Below, in pieces: positions 6,589-7,382 of a stretch of DNA of 7,382 nucleotides. Both the position numbers and the translations under genes were made by a program. Under the pieces are notes generated by a model, which ran no database searches, had not been told where the DNA came from, and saw nothing but the letters and a program-made list of their open reading frames with translations. How positions within the stretch are numbered: position 1 is the first letter of the stretch; every line of letters starts with the position of its first letter. Source of the DNA: Erysipelotrichaceae bacterium (GTDB taxonomy: Bacteria; Bacillota_I; Bacilli_A; Erysipelotrichales; Erysipelotrichaceae); the NCBI GenBank assembly GCA_900754715.1, contig CAAEDX010000246.1, positions 1 to 7,382 of the forward strand. The letters are read 5' to 3'.

Positions 6589-6637
6589 GACGGTTTTCGA
6601 CAAAATGAACAGATGTCATCTTCTGAACTTTTGTAAC

Positions 6638-6661
6638 AAAAAAGCAGGGAGCGTTCCCTGC
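6638..6661 (-). terminator. Terminator after maf
   Basis: A perfect 7-bp stem GCAGGGA/UCCCUGC with a 4-nt loop starts directly after the maf stop codon and is followed by six U residues (6638-6643). This is a strong rho-independent terminator that ends the permease-maf unit. Confidence 0.93.
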
Positions 6662-7219
6662 TTACTGAAACTGTCGCAGCGCCCGCACCACCCGGGCGAT
6701 GGGCAATCCCACGATATTGAAATAATCGCCATTGATGCCTTCGACAAATTGACGGCCGAGCCCCTGGATGCCATAAGCGCCAGCTTTGTCCATCGGCTCC
6801 CCGCTTTGGATATACGCGGCGATCTCTTCTTCGCTGATCGTAAAGAAACGCACTTCACTGACACTGTGAAACAGCACTTCCTCATTGCCGCAGAGGATAG
6901 CGACCCCGCCGACGACCTGATGAGCGCGGCCGCTGAGCAGGCGCAGCATGCGTGCGGCATCTGCTTCATCCTGCGGCTTGCCCAGCACTCTGCCATCGAT
7001 GGCAACGAGCGTGTCAGCGCCGATGATGATGCTCTGGGGATGCTTGCGCGCGATAGGCAGCGCCTTTGCCTTGGCCAGCTGCTCGATGGCCTTGCCCAGC
7101 GGCAGCGTTTCATCAAGATGTTCCTCGATCTGCGATGGCTCCACACTGAAGCGCAGGCCCATCTCTTCCAGCAGCTGCCGACGGCGCGGCGACTGACTGG
7201 CCAATATGATATCTTTCAT
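6662..7219 (-). CDS. maf: Maf-family nucleoside triphosphate pyrophosphatase (dTTP/UTP type)
   Basis: Maf proteins hydrolyse canonical and modified nucleoside triphosphates to monophosphates and pyrophosphate, a house-cleaning role in the cytoplasm; some are linked to septum formation. The 185-residue protein matches the family's length. It has LASQSPRRRQLL (6-17), the phosphate-binding start motif, GADTLV (67-72) with the family's Asp, GKP (80-82), LSGRAHQVVGGVAI (95-108) and DKAGAYGIQGLG (144-155). The last motif and GDYFNIVGLP (164-173) place it nearer the YhdE (dTTP/UTP) branch than the YceF branch. In the LSG..H.V block, a Gly (104) stands where Thr is usual. AGGAGG (7228-7233) is 8 nt before the ATG. 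It lies 50 nt downstream of a permease gene with no obvious terminator between them, so the two may be co-transcribed. It is not next to the mre genes, which are its neighbours in several Bacillota. Confidence 0.96.
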   Translation of the reverse strand: MKDIILASQSPRRRQLLEEMGLRFSVEPSQIEEHLDETLPLGKAIEQLAKAKALPIARKHPQSIIIGADTLVAIDGRVLGKPQDEADAARMLRLLSGRAHQVVGGVAILCGNEEVLFHSVSEVRFFTISEEEIAAYIQSGEPMDKAGAYGIQGLGRQFVEGINGDYFNIVGLPIARVVRALRQFQ

Positions 7220-7270
7220 CTGCTTGTCCTCCTGTCAAAATGCCCCAAAAGCCGTCTGGACTGACATCGC

Positions 7271-7382
7271 TCAGCTGCCAGAGCGCGGCTGCTTTTCCGC
7301 TTTCTTTTTGGGCAGCACGAGATTCAGCACCGTCGCCACGACAAATGTCATGATGATGCTGTTCTGCGCGAAGATCATGTTC
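7271..7382 (-). CDS. C-terminal end of a probable NCS2-family nucleobase (uracil/xanthine) permease
   Basis: Only the last 36 codons are visible, and the gene continues beyond the right edge. The reading runs NMIFAQNSIIMTFVVATVLN and then LVLPKKKAEKQPRSGS before a TGA stop. A hydrophobic segment followed by LNLVLPKK and a charged tail is how many uracil and xanthine permeases of the NCS2 family end, with the last membrane helix leading into a short cytoplasmic tail. The fragment is too short to decide the substrate, and another membrane protein is possible. The following maf gene also deals with nucleotides, a loose thematic link. Confidence 0.6.
   Translation of the reverse strand, partial: NMIFAQNSIIMTFVVATVLNLVLPKKKAEKQPRSGS

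Noticed and set aside
5875..6636. Plus-strand open frame of 253 codons opposite the coiled-coil region of the M23 protein
   Set aside because: Its Leu/Ile/Phe/Asp-rich composition is what reverse-reading of a Gln/Glu-rich coiled coil yields. There is no promoter or ribosome site.
7220..7270. Possible terminator between the permease fragment and maf
   Set aside because: Only a short CCAGA/UUUGG-type pairing without a U-run is present, too weak to call.
1..7382. A hidden undescribed defence, mobile or RNA system
   Set aside because: The genes are recognisable core functions packed on one strand. Every intergenic gap is either short or explained by promoter, leader or terminator structure.

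Overview
The window is a 7.4 kb stretch of a fairly GC-rich chromosome from a Bacillota (Firmicutes) bacterium, possibly an Erysipelotrichia or Clostridia relative. The evidence is a T-box tRNA-sensing leader, strong AGGAGG-type ribosome binding sites, consensus sigma-A-like promoters, and a secreted PcsB-like M23 peptidase. The exact taxon cannot be fixed from the sequence alone. Every supported gene is on the minus strand, so the biological reading order runs from the right edge to the left edge.

Region 1 (7271-7382 and 6662-7219): the C-terminal tail of a probable NCS2-family nucleobase permease is followed after 50 nt by maf, a house-cleaning nucleotide pyrophosphatase. A strong rho-independent terminator lies directly after maf. 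Region 2 (5047-6537): a single secreted protein with a signal peptide, a PcsB-type coiled coil, a Gly/Ser/Asn linker and an apparently intact M23 (LytM) zinc endopeptidase domain. It has its own consensus -10 element and terminator. Region 3 (3814-4938): a single GT28/MGDG-synthase-like glycosyltransferase with an extended -10 promoter. It probably makes a membrane glycolipid.

Region 4 (1-3787): the tryptophan operon. A near-consensus promoter at 3758-3787 drives a leader of about 325 nt that folds as a T-box riboswitch. It has a Trp (UGG) specifier codon, an antiterminator with a UGGC bulge, and a competing terminator. trpE, trpG, trpD and the start of trpC follow. The three gene junctions overlap by 4 nt or, with the downstream start at two of them, by 1 nt, which suggests translational coupling. 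TrpE and TrpG form anthranilate synthase, TrpD adds phosphoribose, and TrpC closes the indole ring. The operon continues off the left edge, so trpF, trpB and trpA are not visible. Control looks two-layered: the T-box senses uncharged tRNA-Trp, and the LESL element of TrpE is the family's tryptophan feedback site.

I see no mobile element, CRISPR array, tRNA or rRNA, and no convincing undescribed system. The most rewarding structure is the T-box leader, whose switching helices can be drawn base by base.
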